A stretch of 64,000 bases of DNA, from the NCBI RefSeq assembly GCF_014647875.1, contig NZ_BMQA01000003.1, positions 1 through 64,000 of the forward strand, written 5' to 3'. This DNA comes from Streptomyces brasiliensis. Lineage in GTDB: Bacteria; Actinomycetota; Actinomycetes; Streptomycetales; Streptomycetaceae. Shown one piece after another: positions 20,706 to 29,959 of this stretch. The position numbers and the translations under genes are program-made. The notes below the pieces were generated by a model. It did no database searches. It was not told the DNA's origin and worked only from the letters and a program-made list of their open reading frames with translations. Numbering within the stretch: the stretch's first letter is position 1; each line of letters opens with the position of its first letter.

Positions 20706-21824
20706 TCAGCTGTCGAAGTCGACGGTCAGGGCGTCGGAGACCGGGAACGTCTGACAGGTCAGCACATAGCCCGCGTCCACCTCCGCCTGTTCGAGCGCGT
20801 AGTTGCGGCGCATGTCCGCCTCGCCGCGGGTGACCAGGGCCCGGCAGGTGCCGCAGACGCCTCCCTTGCAGGCGAACGGCAGGTCGGGCCGGACCCGCGA
20901 GGCCGAGTCGAGGAGGGTTTCCTCACGCGAGAGCGGAGAGGTGGTGGAGCGGCCGTCCAGGACGACGGTGACCTCGCTGACCGGCCCGTCGGGCCCCTGC
21001 TCCTCCCGGCGTGCCGGTGCCACCGGCACCTCACCCGCGAAGAAGAGTTCCTGGTGGACCCGGTCGTCGGGCACACCCAGTCCGGCCAGGACCTTCTGGG
21101 CGTCGCGGACCATGCCGTGCGGGCCGCACAGCCACCAGTGGTCGGCCTCGGACACGTCGACCAGCCCGTCGACGAGGGCGGCCAGCCGGCCGGCGTCCAG
21201 CCGTCCGGTCAGCAGCTCCGCCTCACGGGGCTCGCGGGACAGCACGTGCGCGAGCTGAAAACGGCCCGGGTAGAGGTCCTTCAGGTCGGCCAGCTCGTCG
21301 GCGAACATCACCGAGTCGGTGCGGCGGTTGCCGTAGAACAGGGTGACGCGGGAGCGGTCGTCGGCGGCGAGGACCGACTCCGCGATGGACAGCATCGGGG
21401 TGATGCCGGAACCGGCCGCGACCAGGACATGGTGGCCGGGGGCGGACAGGTCCGGGGTGAAGACGCCGGTCGGGGCCATCACCTCGATGACGTCGCCGGG
21501 ACGGACCTCGTTCACCAGCCAGGAGGAGAAGAGCCCGCCGGGCACGACACGCACCCCGATCCGAGGCCGGGCGCCGACCGGGGAGCAGATGGAGTACGAG
21601 CGCCGCTCGTCACGTCCGTCCATCCGGCGGCGAAGGGTGAGCGACTGGCCCGGCGCGAAGGCGAATTCTTCCGCCAGCTGGTCGGGGATGTCGAAGCTCA
21701 CCGCGACCGCGTCAGCGCACAACCGCTGCACGGCCGCCACCCGCAGCGGGTGGAAGGCCGGGCGGCGACGCGGGCGCCGCCCGGGAGCGGGGGCCTCGCC
21801 GGCAGGGGCCAACAGGTCTGCCAT
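20706..21824 (-). CDS. paaE: PaaE: reductase of the phenylacetyl-CoA epoxidase
   Basis: A 372-residue reductase with three domains. An FAD-binding ferredoxin-reductase domain has RRSYSICSP, the FAD-binding RxYS motif. An NAD(P)-binding domain has AAGSGITPMLS and CGPHGMV. A C-terminal plant-type 2Fe-2S ferredoxin domain has CKGGVCGTC and a later CQTFP supplying the four cysteines. It feeds electrons from NADPH to the PaaABC di-iron oxygenase, which epoxidises phenylacetyl-CoA. It is the last gene of paaABCDE and its start shares one base with the paaD stop (TGATG). Confidence 0.95.
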   Translation of the reverse strand: MADLLAPAGEAPAPGRRPRRRPAFHPLRVAAVQRLCADAVAVSFDIPDQLAEEFAFAPGQSLTLRRRMDGRDERRSYSICSPVGARPRIGVRVVPGGLFSSWLVNEVRPGDVIEVMAPTGVFTPDLSAPGHHVLVAAGSGITPMLSIAESVLAADDRSRVTLFYGNRRTDSVMFADELADLKDLYPGRFQLAHVLSREPREAELLTGRLDAGRLAALVDGLVDVSEADHWWLCGPHGMVRDAQKVLAGLGVPDDRVHQELFFAGEVPVAPARREEQGPDGPVSEVTVVLDGRSTTSPLSREETLLDSASRVRPDLPFACKGGVCGTCRALVTRGEADMRRNYALEQAEVDAGYVLTCQTFPVSDALTVDFDS

Positions 21825-22339
21825 CAGATCTCCTTGACGTACTCGAACGGCTCGCGGCAGGCGCGGCAGCGCCACAGCGCCTTGCAGGAAGTGGCACCGA
21901 ACCGGGAACTCTCCTCGGTGTCCGCCGAGCCGCAGCGCGGGCACACCACCTGGCGCCGTGTCGGCGTCAGCGTGAGCGGCACCGGACCGGACACGCGGCG
22001 CGGTGCCGGGCCGGGCGGGGCGATGCCGTGCTCGGCAAGTTTGCGCCGCCCCTCGGGGGTGATCCAGTCGGTGGTCCACGGTGGGTCGAGCACCGTGCGG
22101 ACCTCCACACGCGCGAAGCCGGCGTTCCTCAGCCTGGTGGCCACCCCGGCCCGCATCTCGGCCATCGCGGGGCAGCCGGAGTAGGTCGGGGTGAGGCTCG
22201 CGACGACCGTACCGTCGTCGCCGACCTCGACCTCGCGCAGTACACCGAGGTCCGCCAGGGTGAGCATGGGCAGTTCGGGGTCCGGCACCTGCTCGGCGAT
22301 GTGCCGGGCGCGCCGCGCGTGCCTGAGGACGCTCACCAT
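21824..22339 (-). CDS. paaD: PaaD: assembly factor of the phenylacetyl-CoA epoxidase
   Basis: A 171-residue protein. The N-terminal part is a MIP18/DUF59-type domain (DPELPMLTLADLGVLREV and LTPTYSGCPAM, with the conserved cysteine). The C-terminal half is a zinc-ribbon: CPRC, then C and CRAC, which matches PaaD proteins. It is thought to help load iron into the epoxidase or its reductase. It overlaps paaC by seven bases and paaE by one, so expression is tightly coupled. Confidence 0.94.
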   Translation of the reverse strand: MVSVLRHARRARHIAEQVPDPELPMLTLADLGVLREVEVGDDGTVVASLTPTYSGCPAMAEMRAGVATRLRNAGFARVEVRTVLDPPWTTDWITPEGRRKLAEHGIAPPGPAPRRVSGPVPLTLTPTRRQVVCPRCGSADTEESSRFGATSCKALWRCRACREPFEYVKEI

Positions 22340-23163
22340 GTCGCCTCCGGGTGGGCGCGCGCCACGGACTGCAGCTCTGTCAGCAGCGGGGCGAGGTGGT
22401 CCGTATGCCGGCCCTGGCGTCCCGGTCCCTCGTCGTCCCGGGTCATCTCCGGCAGGGCGAGACCCGCCGCGTCGGCGATCTGCCGGAGAACGGCGAGGAC
22501 CTCGTCCCGGGCGTCGTAGGCGTCGAACAGCTCGCCCAGGTACGCGGTCACCTGCTGGAGCCCGGCCCGCATACGGCGGTGCGACTCCTCGGTGCCGTCA
22601 CCGAGCCGGATCACCCACTCGGCCGCGTACTGGCGGTGGTACGTCAGCTCCCTCACGCCCTTGGCCGCGATCGCCGCGAGCACCGGGTCGGGCGAGGCGG
22701 TGAGCCCTTCGAAGTGGGCGAGCCGCCAACTGGACAGCACCAGCAGCCGCGCCATGCTGAACGCGAAGTCGCCGCCCGGCAGCTCGGCCAGGGTCACGTT
22801 GCGGAAGTCGTCAGGGTCGCGGAAGTAGGCGTAGGCGTCCTCACCGCGTTCCGTGCCGTCGGCCTGGCCGGCACGCGAGTAGAGCAGGCGGGCCTGCCCG
22901 AGCAGGTCCAGGCCTATGTTGGCGAGGGCCATCTCCTCCTCCAGCTCGGGGGCCCGGGTGGTCCACTCCGCCAGCCGCTGGGCGCTCACCAGCGCGTCGT
23001 CACCGAGGGCCACGCACAGCGCGGCGAGCTCTGCCGCGTCGACGCCGTCCGGGACGGTGGTGTCCACACCGTGCAGGGGGTCCTCGAAACCGGTGCCGTA
23101 CGCCCACCGGGTGTCGTCCTCATGGCCCTCGGCGAGGGCCATGTAGACGTTGTCGTCACTCAT
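22333..23163 (-). CDS. paaC: PaaC: structural subunit of the phenylacetyl-CoA epoxidase
   Basis: A 276-residue ferritin-fold protein of the PaaA/PaaC family. Helices include LEEEMALANIGLDLLGQARLL and VRELTYHRQYAAEW, with WVIRLGDGTEESHRRM as the family signature after it. PaaC pairs with PaaA as the non-catalytic partner in the multicomponent oxygenase that epoxidises the ring of phenylacetyl-CoA. AGGAG lies just before its ATG, nine bases after the paaB stop. Confidence 0.94.
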   Translation of the reverse strand: MSDDNVYMALAEGHEDDTRWAYGTGFEDPLHGVDTTVPDGVDAAELAALCVALGDDALVSAQRLAEWTTRAPELEEEMALANIGLDLLGQARLLYSRAGQADGTERGEDAYAYFRDPDDFRNVTLAELPGGDFAFSMARLLVLSSWRLAHFEGLTASPDPVLAAIAAKGVRELTYHRQYAAEWVIRLGDGTEESHRRMRAGLQQVTAYLGELFDAYDARDEVLAVLRQIADAAGLALPEMTRDDEGPGRQGRHTDHLAPLLTELQSVARAHPEATW

Positions 23164-23172
23164 GCCCTGCTC

Positions 23173-23466
23173 CTAGATGTGGGGGACGTCGTCGGGGATG
23201 TCGTAGAAGGTCGGGTGGCGGTAGACCTTGTCCGCGCTGGGCGCGAAGAACGGGTCCTTCTCGTCGCGGGTGGAGGCCGCTATGTGCTCGCTGCGCACCA
23301 CCCAGATCGACACGCCCTCGTTGCGCCGGGTGTACAGGTCCCGGGCGTGGGTGAGCGCCATCCGGTCGTCGGCCGCGTGCAGCGAGCCGACGTGGACGTG
23401 ATTCAGCCCGCGCTTGCCACGCACGAACACCTCGTACAGCGGCCAGTCCCGCTTCTCGCCGGTCAT
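23173..23466 (-). CDS. paaB: PaaB: small subunit of the phenylacetyl-CoA epoxidase
   Basis: A 97-residue PaaB protein with the family pattern [36 protein letters not shown] and a central [10 protein letters not shown]. PaaB bridges PaaA-PaaC dimers in the epoxidase complex. Its ATG overlaps the paaA stop (ATGA). Confidence 0.95.
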   Translation of the reverse strand: MTGEKRDWPLYEVFVRGKRGLNHVHVGSLHAADDRMALTHARDLYTRRNEGVSIWVVRSEHIAASTRDEKDPFFAPSADKVYRHPTFYDIPDDVPHI

Positions 23467-24452
23467 GCCGTCACTCCTTTCTCCGCGCGGGCCGCCTGCT
23501 TGGCCGCGTACACGGCAGCCGCTTCCCGCACCCAGGTACCTTCCTCATGCGCGGCGCGCCGCCGCTGGATCCGCTCGGCGTTGCACGGCCCGTCGCCCTT
23601 GATGACCCGCATCAGCTCGTCCCAGTCGGGGGTGCCGAAGTCGTGGTGGCCGCGCTCGGCATTCCAGCGCAGCTCCGGGTCGGGCAGGGTGACGCCGAGC
23701 TTCTCCGCCTGCGGGACGGTCATGTCGACGAACCGCTGGCGCAGTTCGTCGTTGCTGTGCCGCTTGATCTTCCACGCCATCGACTGCGCGGAGTTGGGCG
23801 AGTTGTCGTCCGGCGGGCCGAACATCATCAGGGACGGCCACCACCAGCGGTTCACGGCGTCCTGCACCATCTCCCGCTGTGCTTCGGTGCCGCGCATCAT
23901 CGTCATCAGCAGCTCGTAGCCCTGCCGCTGGTGGAAGGACTCCTCCTTGCAGATCCGCACCATCGCCCGCGCGTACGGCCCGTAGGAGCTGCGGCACAGC
24001 GGGACCTGGTTGCAGATCGCCGCGCCGTCCACGAACCAGCCGATCACCCCCACGTCGGCGAACGACGGGGTCGGGTAGTTGAAGATCGACGAGTACTTCT
24101 GACGGCCTTCGATCAGCCGCTCGGTCAGATCGGCCCGGTCCGCGCCCAGAGTCTCCGCCGCCGAGTACAGGTACAGGCCATGACCCGCCTCGTCCTGCAC
24201 CTTGGCGAAGAGGATCGCCTTGCGCCGCAAGGACGGCGCCCGTGTGATCCACTCCCCCTCCGGCTGCATGCCGATGATCTCCGAGTGGGCATGCTGCGCC
24301 ACCTGTCGGATCAGCGTCCTGCGGTAGCCCTCGGGCATCCAGTCACGCGGTTCGATCCGCTGGTCCCGCGCGATCGTCGCGTCGAAATGCTCCTGGAGCT
24401 CCTCGCCAGAAGCACCGATCACGGCCGACGAGGCGGCCTGTTCTGCCGTCAT
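23463..24452 (-). CDS. paaA: PaaA: catalytic di-iron subunit of the phenylacetyl-CoA epoxidase
   Basis: A 329-residue ferritin-fold oxygenase subunit. The di-iron ligand helices are visible as [15 protein letters not shown] (E-x2-H) and [15 protein letters not shown] (E-x2-H). It catalyses O2-dependent epoxidation of the CoA-activated aromatic ring, the committed step of aerobic phenylacetate breakdown. I prefer the ATG at 24452, eleven bases after GGGAG; the TTG at 24461 would be too close. An inverted repeat of the PaaR type lies 21 bases upstream of the start, so repression at this promoter is expected. paaA leads the leftward unit paaABCDE. Confidence 0.95.
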   Translation of the reverse strand: MTAEQAASSAVIGASGEELQEHFDATIARDQRIEPRDWMPEGYRRTLIRQVAQHAHSEIIGMQPEGEWITRAPSLRRKAILFAKVQDEAGHGLYLYSAAETLGADRADLTERLIEGRQKYSSIFNYPTPSFADVGVIGWFVDGAAICNQVPLCRSSYGPYARAMVRICKEESFHQRQGYELLMTMMRGTEAQREMVQDAVNRWWWPSLMMFGPPDDNSPNSAQSMAWKIKRHSNDELRQRFVDMTVPQAEKLGVTLPDPELRWNAERGHHDFGTPDWDELMRVIKGDGPCNAERIQRRRAAHEEGTWVREAAAVYAAKQAARAEKGVTA

Positions 24453-24473
24453 CCGTATCAACTCTCCCTACCG

Positions 24474-24487
24474 ACCGTTCGTTCGGT
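24474..24487. promoter_or_regulatory. PaaR-type operator before paaA
   Basis: The dyad ACCGTTCGTTCGGT (ACCG-N2-CG-N2-CGGT) sits between the paaG-like stop and the paaA start. This matches the core reported for TetR-family PaaR operators in actinobacteria. The same core, with one change at its centre, recurs at 29960. It implies that paaABCDE has its own regulated promoter. Confidence 0.7.
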
Positions 24488-24534
24488 CGATGATATGACG
24501 AGCCCCCTGTGGTTCGGCAAGTGCCGGAGGCCTG

Positions 24535-25368
24535 TCAGTTCCCCGCGAAGGAGGGGATTTGTCCGTCCAGGAAGGCTTGCACCGCCGCACGGTGGTCCTT
24601 CGTCCGCCCCAGCCGTTCCTGAGCCTCGGCCTCCGCCTCCAGCAGTGCCGGCAGCTCACGGCGCGCCCCGACCTGCAGCAGCGACTTGACCTCTGCGTAG
24701 GCGGCGGTGGGGCCCGTGGCCAGACGCCGGGCGAGATCGAAGCCCTGGTCGGTCGCCGTGCCGTCCGGCACGACACGGTGGACGAGTCCCCACCGCTCGG
24801 CTTCCTCGGCGCCGAACCGGTCGCCGAGCAGCATCAGGGCGGCGGCCCGGGACTGTCCCACCGCCTGCGTGAGCGCTCCGCTCAGCCCGCTGTCGGCGGC
24901 CAGCCCTATCCCGGTGAAGGCGGTGGCGAAGCGGACGCCCTCGGCGGCCACCCGGAGGTCGGCGCAGAGCGCGAGGCCCAGCCCGGCGCCGACACAGGCG
25001 CCCTCGATGGCCGCGACCACCGGCTGGGGCAGCGCGCGGAGCCCCGCCACCAGCGGGTTGTACTCTCCGCGCACGATGGCGAAGGCCGCCTCGGGACGGG
25101 TCTCCAGGGCCGCGGCGTGTTCCTTGAGGTCCTGCCCCACACAGAAGTGTCTGCCCTGTGCGGCCAGCAGAACCGAGCGCACCCGTTCACCGTCGGCGCG
25201 GACTCTCCGCACGGCCGCCAGCAGCCCGTGGCGCAGAGCGGCGTCAAGGGCATTGCCCGCCGACGGCCTGCGCAGTTCGATCACGGCGACACCGTCTCGC
25301 AGGGTGTACTCGACAGTGGGTCCGTCGGCCGCGGCCGGCTCCGGTGTCGTTCCGGCGGTCACTGCCAT
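24535..25368 (-). CDS. Enoyl-CoA hydratase/isomerase, PaaG-like ring-opening isomerase
   Basis: A 277-residue crotonase-fold enzyme. The oxyanion-hole segment is in HFCVGQDLKEH and IEGACVGAGLGLALCADL. At the two positions where enoyl-CoA hydratases carry catalytic glutamates there is Gly/Leu and Phe, while an Asp lies in GLAADSGLSGAL. That is the pattern of PaaG, which isomerises the epoxide of phenylacetyl-CoA to oxepin-CoA. Position next to paaA fits this role. The gene overlaps the upstream 3-hydroxyacyl-CoA dehydrogenase by ten bases. Confidence 0.82.
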   Translation of the reverse strand: MAVTAGTTPEPAAADGPTVEYTLRDGVAVIELRRPSAGNALDAALRHGLLAAVRRVRADGERVRSVLLAAQGRHFCVGQDLKEHAAALETRPEAAFAIVRGEYNPLVAGLRALPQPVVAAIEGACVGAGLGLALCADLRVAAEGVRFATAFTGIGLAADSGLSGALTQAVGQSRAAALMLLGDRFGAEEAERWGLVHRVVPDGTATDQGFDLARRLATGPTAAYAEVKSLLQVGARRELPALLEAEAEAQERLGRTKDHRAAVQAFLDGQIPSFAGN

Positions 25369-26222
25369 GAGTAGAACCCCTGTCCGCTCTTGCGGCCGAG
25401 TTCGCCCCGGGCGACCTTCTCGCGCAGCAGGCGCGGTGGCGCGAACCGCTCACCGAGGGTGGCGTGCAGGTGTTCCGCGATGGCCAGGCGCACGTCCAGA
25501 CCGACCAGGTCGGTCAGGCGCAGAGGCCCCATGGGGTGCTTGTAGCCGAGGCTCATGGCGTTGTCGATGGCCTCGGGCTCGGCCACGCCTTCCTCGACCA
25601 TGCGGATGGCCTCCAGCCCCAGAGCGACCCCGAGACGGCTGCTGGCGAAGCCGGGCGAGTCCTTGACGACGACGTCCTTCTTGCCGAGGCAGCGCGTCCA
25701 CTGCAGGGCCGCCTCGACCGTGGCGGCGTCCGTGCCCGGCGCAACCACGATCTCGACCAGGTCCGAGGCGGGCACCGGGTTGAAGAAGTGCATGCCCAGG
25801 AAGCGGCCGGGACGGGTGAGGGCGGCGGCCAGCTCGGTGACGGACAGCGAGCTGGTGTTGCTGGCCAGCACCGTCGTCGTGCTCACCGCCCGTTCGGCGG
25901 CGGCCAGGACGCGGGCCTTGAGCGCGGAGTCCTCGGGGACGGCCTCCACGACCAGGTCGGCCTCGGCGGGCAGCGCGTCCACCGATTCCACGGTGGACAC
26001 GCGGGCGAGAACCGCCTCGGCCGGTTCGGTGAGCAGGTCGCGTTCGGCAGCTCGCTTGAGTCCCGTGGCCACCCGGTCCAGGGCGGCGGCCGCGGCCGCG
26101 GCGCCGTTCTCGACCACGGTGACGGTCGACCCGGCGGTCGCGTAGGACTGGGCGATGCCGGCGCCCATGCGGCCGCCGCCGATCACCCCGACGACGGCCG
26201 GTGCGGGTGCGGTGGTGATCAC
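25359..26222 (-). CDS. 3-hydroxyacyl-CoA dehydrogenase (PaaH-like)
   Basis: A 287-residue NAD-dependent dehydrogenase. A Rossmann N-terminus VGVIGGGRMGAGIAQSYA is followed by VEAVPED, ASNTSSLSVTELA and GMHFFNPVP (with the catalytic His), then the C-terminal dimer domain SPGFASSRLGVALGLEA. In the paa pathway it oxidises 3-hydroxyadipyl-CoA to 3-oxoadipyl-CoA. The GTG start overlaps the stop of the upstream hydratase (GTGA). Confidence 0.9.
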   Translation of the reverse strand: MITTAPAPAVVGVIGGGRMGAGIAQSYATAGSTVTVVENGAAAAAAALDRVATGLKRAAERDLLTEPAEAVLARVSTVESVDALPAEADLVVEAVPEDSALKARVLAAAERAVSTTTVLASNTSSLSVTELAAALTRPGRFLGMHFFNPVPASDLVEIVVAPGTDAATVEAALQWTRCLGKKDVVVKDSPGFASSRLGVALGLEAIRMVEEGVAEPEAIDNAMSLGYKHPMGPLRLTDLVGLDVRLAIAEHLHATLGERFAPPRLLREKVARGELGRKSGQGFYSWQ

Positions 26223-26971
26223 GCTCGGCTCCTCTTCTTCTCCAGGAAGCGGGTCATGCGGTCCTTCTTGTCCTCGCCCTCGAAGAGCACGGCCTGTGCC
26301 AGGTCGTCGGCGACCGGGTGGGCACCGGGCGAGTCGACGACGAGCTTGGTCAGGCGCAGGGCCGTGGCGGAGGACCGGGCCATGCGGTCGAGCAGCGCAT
26401 GCGCCTCGTCCAGGAGCTTCTCGGCCGGTACGACGTCGAGGACGAGCCCGGCGGCCAGGGCCGCCTGCGCGTCGAGGTTCCGGCCAGCGAGCAGCACCTG
26501 CTTGGCGACCGACTCGCCGACCAGCTCGGGCAGCCGCCAGCAGGCCCCGGCCGCGGCGAGGATGCCGAGCCCCGGCTCGGGGTTGCCGAACACGGCATCG
26601 GGCCCGGCGATGCGCAGGTCGCAGGCATAGGCCAGTTCGGCGCCGCCGCCCAGGGCCCAGCCGTCGACCGCGGCGACGGTCGGCATGGGCAGTCGGCGAA
26701 CCCGCTCGAACAGGCGGCTGTTGATGCCTTGCAGTGCCTCGTCCCGGCCGCGCCCCAGCAGTTCGGCGATGTCGGCACCGCCCGCGAACACCCGGCCGTG
26801 GCCGGTGAGCAGCAGCAGCCTCGGCCGACGCTCCAGCTCGGTGCAGACGTCGTGCAGTTCGGCGATCATCTGCCCGCTGATGGCGTTGCGGGCGTCGGGC
26901 CGGTGCAGGGTGACGACGACCCGGTCGTCGCGCTCCTCGACCAGGAGGGTTTCGTAGGCCATGACGCTCAC
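26219..26971 (-). CDS. Enoyl-CoA hydratase (PaaF-like)
   Basis: A 250-residue crotonase-family hydratase. Both catalytic glutamates are present: one in ALGGGAELAYACDL and one in FGNPEPGLG, unlike the PaaG-like paralogue at 24535. This predicts true hydratase activity on 2,3-dehydroadipyl-CoA. I chose the GTG at 26971 because it overlaps the thiolase stop as GTGA; ATG at 26962 and a longer upstream start are alternatives. Confidence 0.86.
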   Translation of the reverse strand: MSVMAYETLLVEERDDRVVVTLHRPDARNAISGQMIAELHDVCTELERRPRLLLLTGHGRVFAGGADIAELLGRGRDEALQGINSRLFERVRRLPMPTVAAVDGWALGGGAELAYACDLRIAGPDAVFGNPEPGLGILAAAGACWRLPELVGESVAKQVLLAGRNLDAQAALAAGLVLDVVPAEKLLDEAHALLDRMARSSATALRLTKLVVDSPGAHPVADDLAQAVLFEGEDKKDRMTRFLEKKRSRA

Positions 26972-28191
26972 ACCCGCTCCACCAGCATCGCGACGCCCTG
27001 GCCGACGCCGACGCACAGGGTCGCCAGACCCCTGCGGGCGTCCTCCCGCTCCAGACGCCCCAGCAGGGTCAGCAGGATGCGGGCGCCGGAGCAGCCCAGG
27101 GGATGCCCCAGTGCGATGGCTCCGCCTTCGGCGTTGACCTTGTCCTCGTCCAGCTTCAGGCGCCGCATCACGGCCAGGGCCTGGGCGGCGAACGCCTCGT
27201 TCAGCTCGACGGCGTCGAGGTCCGCGGCCTGCCAGCCGGCCCGGGAGAGGGCCTTTTCGGTGGCGGGGACCGGTCCGAGCCCCATGATGTGCGGCTGGAC
27301 ACCGGCCGAGGCGGAGGTGACGATCCGAGCCCGAGGGGTGAGCCCGTACCGGTCCACGGCCGTCGCGCTCGCCACGACGAGGGCGGCGGCCCCGTCGGAC
27401 AGCGGCGAGGAGGAACCGGCGGTGACGATGCCGTCCTTGCGGAAGATGGTGCGAAGCGTGCCGAGCTTCTCCAGCGTGGTCGAAGGGCGGGGGCCCTCGT
27501 CTCGCGTGACCTCGCCGTCCTTCACGGGGACGGGCACGATCTCGCGGTCGAAGCGGCCGGCCTCCTGGGCGGCGACGGCCCGCTGGTGACTGCGCAGCGC
27601 GAAGGCATCGGACTCGGCACGGGTGATGCCGTCGAGCGCGGCCACCTCTTCGGCCGTCTCACCCATCGACAGGGTGTGCTTCGCCGTGTCGGGTCCGGCA
27701 CCTGCGGGAACGGCACGGTCGGCGGCCGTGAAGCGGGGGTTGGTGAACCGCCAGCCCAGTGACGTGTCCTGCACCTCCCCCGGCTTGGCCCAGGGAGTCC
27801 CGGGCTTCTGCATCACCCACGGGGCGCGCGTCATGGACTCCGCGCCGCCGGCCACGACCAGGTCGGCCTCGCCGGCGCGGATCGCCTGGGCGGCCGAGGC
27901 GACTGCGGTCAGGCCCGAGGCGCAGAGCCGGTTGACGGTGTAGCCGGGCACGGTGTGCGGCAGCCCGGCCAGCAGGACCGCCATGCGGGCTACGTCCCGG
28001 TTGTCCTCGCCGGCCTGGTTAGCCGCGCCGAGGATCACTTCGTCCACGGCCTCGGCCGGGATGCCGGAGCGGCGCACGGCCTCCCCGACCACGAGGGCGG
28101 CCAGGTCGTCGGGGCGTACGGAGGCCAGGGCGCCACCGTAGCGGCCCTGCGGGGTGCGCGCTCCGTCTATCAGGTAGACGTCTTCGGGCAT
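26968..28191 (-). CDS. Acetyl-CoA acyltransferase, 3-oxoadipyl-CoA thiolase type
   Basis: A 407-residue thiolase. Catalytic residues are visible: nucleophile Cys in NRLCASGL, His in the NEAFAAQ and GGAIALGHPLGCSGARI segments, and the second Cys in LCVGVGQG. In the paa pathway it cleaves 3-oxoadipyl-CoA (and dehydrosuberyl-type CoA) with CoA to succinyl-CoA and acetyl-CoA (PaaJ/PcaF role). The ATG shares one base with the upstream paaN stop (TGATG), so it is part of the leftward unit paaN-thiolase-paaF-paaH-paaG. Confidence 0.9.
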   Translation of the reverse strand: MPEDVYLIDGARTPQGRYGGALASVRPDDLAALVVGEAVRRSGIPAEAVDEVILGAANQAGEDNRDVARMAVLLAGLPHTVPGYTVNRLCASGLTAVASAAQAIRAGEADLVVAGGAESMTRAPWVMQKPGTPWAKPGEVQDTSLGWRFTNPRFTAADRAVPAGAGPDTAKHTLSMGETAEEVAALDGITRAESDAFALRSHQRAVAAQEAGRFDREIVPVPVKDGEVTRDEGPRPSTTLEKLGTLRTIFRKDGIVTAGSSSPLSDGAAALVVASATAVDRYGLTPRARIVTSASAGVQPHIMGLGPVPATEKALSRAGWQAADLDAVELNEAFAAQALAVMRRLKLDEDKVNAEGGAIALGHPLGCSGARILLTLLGRLEREDARRGLATLCVGVGQGVAMLVERV

Positions 28192-29900
28192 CAGGCGGAC
28201 TCCTCGACGGTGGCAACGGGTCGGCGGGACTGCAGGACGGCGAAGCGGCCGGTGACGAAGGCCGCGTCGGACAGGGTGGCGCTGGCCGCGGGGTTGGCGG
28301 CGCTGCCGTGGAAGTCGCTGAAGGCGGAAGACTGGTTGACGAAGACCTGGCCGGTGAGGTTCTCGGAGAGGTGGACACCGGCGTCCAGGGCGGCTTCCTC
28401 GGCGGCGGCCAGCACCTCCTCCTCGGTGGAGTGGACGGCGGCGGTCAGCGCACCGTGCGCGCGCACCGTCTCGCGGAACAGGTCCAGGCTGTGCCGGGTG
28501 GAGTCGGTGCCGATCACGAAGGACACCGGCCCGAACCACTCCCGGGTGTAGACCTCCCGGTCGGCTTCCGCGTCCAGCCGCGCCACGAGCGGCGTCCGCA
28601 CGTCCGCTTCGGCGTACTCGGGGTGCGCGACGGGCGTCGACGCGCGCACCGTACGGCCGACCTCGGCGGCTTCGTCAAGCCGGTGGCGCACACCGTCGTT
28701 GACGATCGCGCCCAGCGTGCCGGCGGCACGGGCGGGGTCGCCGAGCAGCTTGTCCAGGGCAGCGGCGAGGTCGGCGGCGAACTCGTCGGCCGTCCGCGGG
28801 CCCTGGTCGGTGGCGATTCCCTCGCGCGGGATCAGCAGGTTCTGCGGGGTGGTGCACATCTGCCCGCTGAACAGCGAGAGCGAGAAGGCGAGGTTGCCGA
28901 GCAGACCGCGGTAGTCGTCGGTGGAGTCCAGCACGACAGTGTTGAGGCCGGCCTTCTCGGTGTAGACGGCGGCCTGGCGCGCGTTGGTCTCCAGCCAGTC
29001 GCCGAACTCGGTGGAACCGGTGAAGTCGACGATCCGCACATCCGGGTCCAGGGCGAGCGTGGCGGCGTCCCGGCCACCGGGCGCCTCGGTGACCAGAAGG
29101 ACGAGATCAGGGCTGAAGCCCGCCTCCGCCAGCACCTCGCGGGCGATGCGCGCGGTGATCGCCAGGGGCAGCACGGCGCCCGGGTGCGGCTTGACCAGGA
29201 CCGGGTTGCCGGTGACGAGCGAGGCGAACAGGCCCGGATAGCCGTTCCAGGTGGGGAAGGTGTTGCAAGCGACGAGCAGTGAGACGCCTCGGCCGACGGG
29301 GGTGAACGTCTTGTCCAGCACCAGGGCACCGCCCTTGCGCTGCGGCTTGCTCCAGCGGGCGGCGGCCGGGTGCTTCTTCTGCGCCGCCCACGCGTAAGCG
29401 ACGGCCTCGAGGCCGCGGTCCTGGGCGTGCGGGCCACCCGCCTGGAAGGCCATGACGAACGCCTGGCCCGTGGTGTGCTGCACGGCGTGGGCGATCTCGA
29501 AGCTCGCCGCGTTCAGCCGGGCGAGGATCTCCGCAGCGACCCCGGCGCGCGTGTCCGGGCCGGCCTTGCGCCAGGCCGCCGTGGCGTCCTTGGCGGCTGC
29601 CACGGCCGCGGCCGGCGAGAGACGGGGATAGCTGATGCCCAGCGGGAAGCCGTACGGAGAGTGCTCCTCGGGCGCCACGCGCCCCTCCGCCGGGTGTCCG
29701 GGAAGGTCGAAGGGCCTGCCGATCTGCTCCCGGAAGGCCGCCTCGCCGAGCTTGGCGGCGTCCTCGCCGTACACCGACTTGCTGGGCGACTCGGGATAGG
29801 GCGTCCAGTGCTTCCGGCTCTCCGTCGCGGCCTCCGCCTGTTCCAGCAGGGCGCGATGGCGGGCGAAGAGATCGGGCACCTCAGTGGCTGCGTGATGCAT
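28191..29900 (-). CDS. paaN: PaaN: phenylacetate-pathway aldehyde dehydrogenase
   Basis: A 569-residue aldehyde dehydrogenase of the PaaN type. ALDH hallmarks include VACNTFPTWNGYPGLFASL, IVDFTGSTEFGDWLE and FSGQMCTTPQNLLIP with the catalytic cysteine. It is inferred to oxidise the semialdehyde formed on oxepin-CoA ring opening. Unlike PaaZ it has no C-terminal MaoC hydratase domain, so the ring-hydrolysing activity must come from another protein, which is not in this window. It is divergent from paaI across the second PaaR-type operator and opens the leftward operon. Confidence 0.9.
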   Translation of the reverse strand: MHHAATEVPDLFARHRALLEQAEAATESRKHWTPYPESPSKSVYGEDAAKLGEAAFREQIGRPFDLPGHPAEGRVAPEEHSPYGFPLGISYPRLSPAAAVAAAKDATAAWRKAGPDTRAGVAAEILARLNAASFEIAHAVQHTTGQAFVMAFQAGGPHAQDRGLEAVAYAWAAQKKHPAAARWSKPQRKGGALVLDKTFTPVGRGVSLLVACNTFPTWNGYPGLFASLVTGNPVLVKPHPGAVLPLAITARIAREVLAEAGFSPDLVLLVTEAPGGRDAATLALDPDVRIVDFTGSTEFGDWLETNARQAAVYTEKAGLNTVVLDSTDDYRGLLGNLAFSLSLFSGQMCTTPQNLLIPREGIATDQGPRTADEFAADLAAALDKLLGDPARAAGTLGAIVNDGVRHRLDEAAEVGRTVRASTPVAHPEYAEADVRTPLVARLDAEADREVYTREWFGPVSFVIGTDSTRHSLDLFRETVRAHGALTAAVHSTEEEVLAAAEEAALDAGVHLSENLTGQVFVNQSSAFSDFHGSAANPAASATLSDAAFVTGRFAVLQSRRPVATVEESA

Positions 29901-29959
29901 ATGACTCCCTCTTGACAGGCCCTGGCACGGCTTGAATTACTTGGCCACGCCGCACGCTA

